DNA from: Clostridia bacterium
Lineage (GTDB): Bacteria; Bacillota; Clostridia; CAKSNL01; HGM11501
Direction of reading: 5' to 3'
Assembly: GCA_900766735.1 (NCBI GenBank)
Contig: CAAFWO010000046.1
Location: 1 to 64,000, forward strand
DNA length: 64,000 nucleotides
Both the position numbers and the translations under genes were made by a program. This document shows, piece by piece, positions 62,788 through 64,000 of this stretch. Each line of letters opens with the position of its first letter. The stretch's first letter is position 1. The notes under the pieces were generated by a model that saw only the letters and a program-made list of their open reading frames with translations, was not told where the DNA came from and searched no databases.

Positions 62788-63390
62788 ATGACTGCGGATT
62801 TTAATTCAAGCAAAACAAAGGAAAACTTAATGCGTGCCTTTTCGGGCGAGTGCCAGGCGAGAATGCGCTATGCCTTCGCCAAGGAAAAGGCGGACGCCGC
62901 AAAGCTTTTTGTTATCGGCGCGGTGTTTGAATTTACCGGCGCACAGGAAAAGGAACACGCCGGAATATTCTTAAACCACCTAAGGGACGCGGAAGGACAA
63001 AACATCAGCATCGATGGGGCGTATCCGGTGACGGAGACGGACTCCGTGATAAAGCTGCTTGAAAGCGCATATCACAACGAGACCGAGGAGGCGGACCGCG
63101 TTTACCGTGCGTTCGGCGACACCGCGCACGAGGAAGGGTTTGACTCGGTCGCCGCTTCGTTTTACAAGATCGCCGAGATCGAAAAAAGCCACGCGGAGCG
63201 CTTTTTGCTCTTTTCTGAGCTGATGAAGAAAAACAGGCTCTTCATTTCGGACATAAGCTGTGAGTGGATGTGCCTAAACTGCGGCCACATTTTCTCAGGT
63301 ACCGAGGCGCCGGAGGAATGCCCGGTCTGCCGCCACGACAAGGGCTTTTTCATTCGGCTGACGCTTGCTCCCTACACGGGCAAGATTTAA
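62788..63390 (+). CDS. rbr: Rubrerythrin
   Basis: 200 residues. Diiron peroxidase protecting anaerobes from hydrogen peroxide. An N-terminal ferritin-like four-helix domain carries ExxH-type ligands (SGECQARMRYAFA, GAQEKEHAGIF, EIEKSHAERF). The C-terminal rubredoxin-like domain has the CxxC pairs CLNCGHIF and CPVCRHDKGFF. It follows a strong AAAGGAGG and is 40 bp after tspO. Supports an anaerobic host. Confidence 0.95.
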   Translation: MTADFNSSKTKENLMRAFSGECQARMRYAFAKEKADAAKLFVIGAVFEFTGAQEKEHAGIFLNHLRDAEGQNISIDGAYPVTETDSVIKLLESAYHNETEEADRVYRAFGDTAHEEGFDSVAASFYKIAEIEKSHAERFLLFSELMKKNRLFISDISCEWMCLNCGHIFSGTEAPEECPVCRHDKGFFIRLTLAPYTGKI

Positions 63391-63394
63391 AAAC

Positions 63395-63420
63395 AAAGGG
63401 TGAGCATTTGCTCACCCTTT
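63395..63420. terminator. Terminator between rbr and the beta-helix gene
   Basis: AAAGGGTGAGC (63395-63405) pairs with GCTCACCCTTT (63410-63420) over loop ATTT; ATTTTATTTT follows on the plus strand. It serves rbr and the convergent gene. Confidence 0.85.
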
Positions 63421-63423
63421 ATT

Positions 63424-64000
63424 TTATTTTACGATCTCTTTAACATAACTGATCACCGGCTCGCTGTTTTCGCAGTCTATAAGCTCGTTGTTTTTCATAA
63501 TGAGCTTTTCGGTGTTATTGATAGAAGCGATCGGTTTTTTGCAATTCTTAAACACATTGTCGGAAATTTCGATCGTGCCGTGGAAGTACTTGCCCTCCTC
63601 GGTCTTCGCCTTTCTCATAACGTCAATTATTCCGGTACTTCCCCAGCCGCCTTCAACATAAAGATTGTTGATAAATTCGTTATTCCTTATCACAACGTCC
63701 CTCGTTCCGCCGGACTCGAACCAATATGCCCCGTCCGACTCGAACTTTATCGGCGCGCCGGGCGTTATGAATTTGTTGTGCTCGATCCTCAATTTTCCGG
63801 AAGACGCTAAAAGCATTCCCCTCGCGCGGTTGTTATATAGCGTGTTGTCCTTAAACAGCACGTCGCAGACATAGGATACCTCGGTCATATCGTCGCCTAT
63901 TTTAATGCCGTCCGTCCCCTCAGCGAATCTGACCGCAAGGTGATTGAAGTTAAGCTTTTTAACGCTTGTAACTTTATAGCGCCCCTTGGGAATGAGCGAC
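63424..64000 (-). CDS. Right-handed parallel beta-helix protein, C-terminal part (GH110-like; 5' end outside window)
   Basis: About 191 residues are seen; the frame runs open to the window edge. Repeating short strands with Asn ladders (FKDNTLYNNRARG, LRIEHNKFITPGAPIKF, VVIRNNEFINN, IEISDNVFKNC) define a right-handed beta-helix. The segment YWFESGGTRDVVIRNNEF closely resembles the same region of GH110 alpha-1,3-galactosidases. With only the tail available the enzyme class is uncertain. It converges on rbr. Confidence 0.7.
   Translation of the reverse strand, partial: SLIPKGRYKVTSVKKLNFNHLAVRFAEGTDGIKIGDDMTEVSYVCDVLFKDNTLYNNRARGMLLASSGKLRIEHNKFITPGAPIKFESDGAYWFESGGTRDVVIRNNEFINNLYVEGGWGSTGIIDVMRKAKTEEGKYFHGTIEISDNVFKNCKKPIASINNTEKLIMKNNELIDCENSEPVISYVKEIVK

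Noticed and set aside
1..64000. CRISPR array, rRNA, tRNA, prophage or integrase
   Set aside because: No regularly spaced repeats, rRNA signatures, tRNA cloverleaf with TTCGA loop, or phage/recombinase motifs were noticed in either strand.

Overview
The window looks like a chromosomal segment of an anaerobic Bacillota (Firmicutes), most likely an uncultured gut member of the Clostridia of the Oscillospiraceae/Ruminococcaceae type. This is inferred from gene content and order: a yicC-remA-gmk-rpoZ-priA-def-fmt-rsmB-rlmN-prpC-prkC-rsgA-rpe-thiN string, a spoVG-glmU-pth-mfd-prsA string, a large single-chain PurL, fhs, rubrerythrin, a PASTA kinase, and strong Gram-positive ribosome-binding sites and sigma-A promoters. 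No rRNA, tRNA, CRISPR array, prophage or transposase gene was seen.

Layout. 1-4334 (minus) is the N-terminal part of a very large exported repeat protein. It is divergent from a MerR regulator with a BmrR/GyrI-like C-terminus, and the shared spacer carries a 19-bp-spaced MerR-type promoter. 5.3-8.0 kb holds an AraC regulator divergent from a GH127-like glycosidase whose first codons are out of frame at a T6 run. 8.1-9.9 kb carries a DUF1385 membrane protein and prmC. 9.9-23.3 kb (minus) is a housekeeping operon for RNA/protein maturation and Ser/Thr phosphorylation signalling. 23.4-30.2 kb (minus) is spoVG-glmU-pth-mfd-prsA, with murC divergent at 30.5 kb. 31.9-36.4 kb (minus) is a mixed GH13 / MIF-like tautomerase / DUF218 / ApbE / EamA operon, preceded by the stump of an AraC regulator and a 236-bp inverted-repeat element.

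37.1-51.6 kb (minus) is the purine operon. It starts with a promoter and a ZTP(pfl)-type riboswitch with an overlapping terminator, then purE-C-F-M-N, an archaeal-type IMP cyclohydrolase (PurO), a stand-alone AICAR transformylase, purD, purL and fhs. A GGDEF diguanylate cyclase follows with no visible terminator in between. 51.6-54.5 kb holds cell-envelope genes: a copper-amine-oxidase-N domain protein, a 37-residue coupled small ORF, mltG, a DJ-1 family protein, and a second copper-amine-oxidase-N protein on the plus strand. 54.6-57.1 kb is a two-component system and 57.2-59.1 kb is nadE.

59.2-59.5 kb contains two long hairpin-forming non-coding elements. 59.5-61.3 kb is a Gfo/Idh oxidoreductase plus a sugar isomerase, divergent from an AraC activator, with 21-bp-spaced direct repeats that look like its operator. 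62.3-63.4 kb holds tspO and rubrerythrin. The window ends in the 3' part of a right-handed beta-helix protein resembling GH110 enzymes.

The items most worth a second look are the MerR-type promoter in front of a giant surface protein, the frameshift in the GH127-like gene, the split PurO/AICAR-transformylase arrangement under a ZTP riboswitch with a trailing GGDEF gene, the coupled 37-residue ORF, and the two groups of hairpin-rich intergenic elements. All family assignments come from reading motifs; no database search was run.
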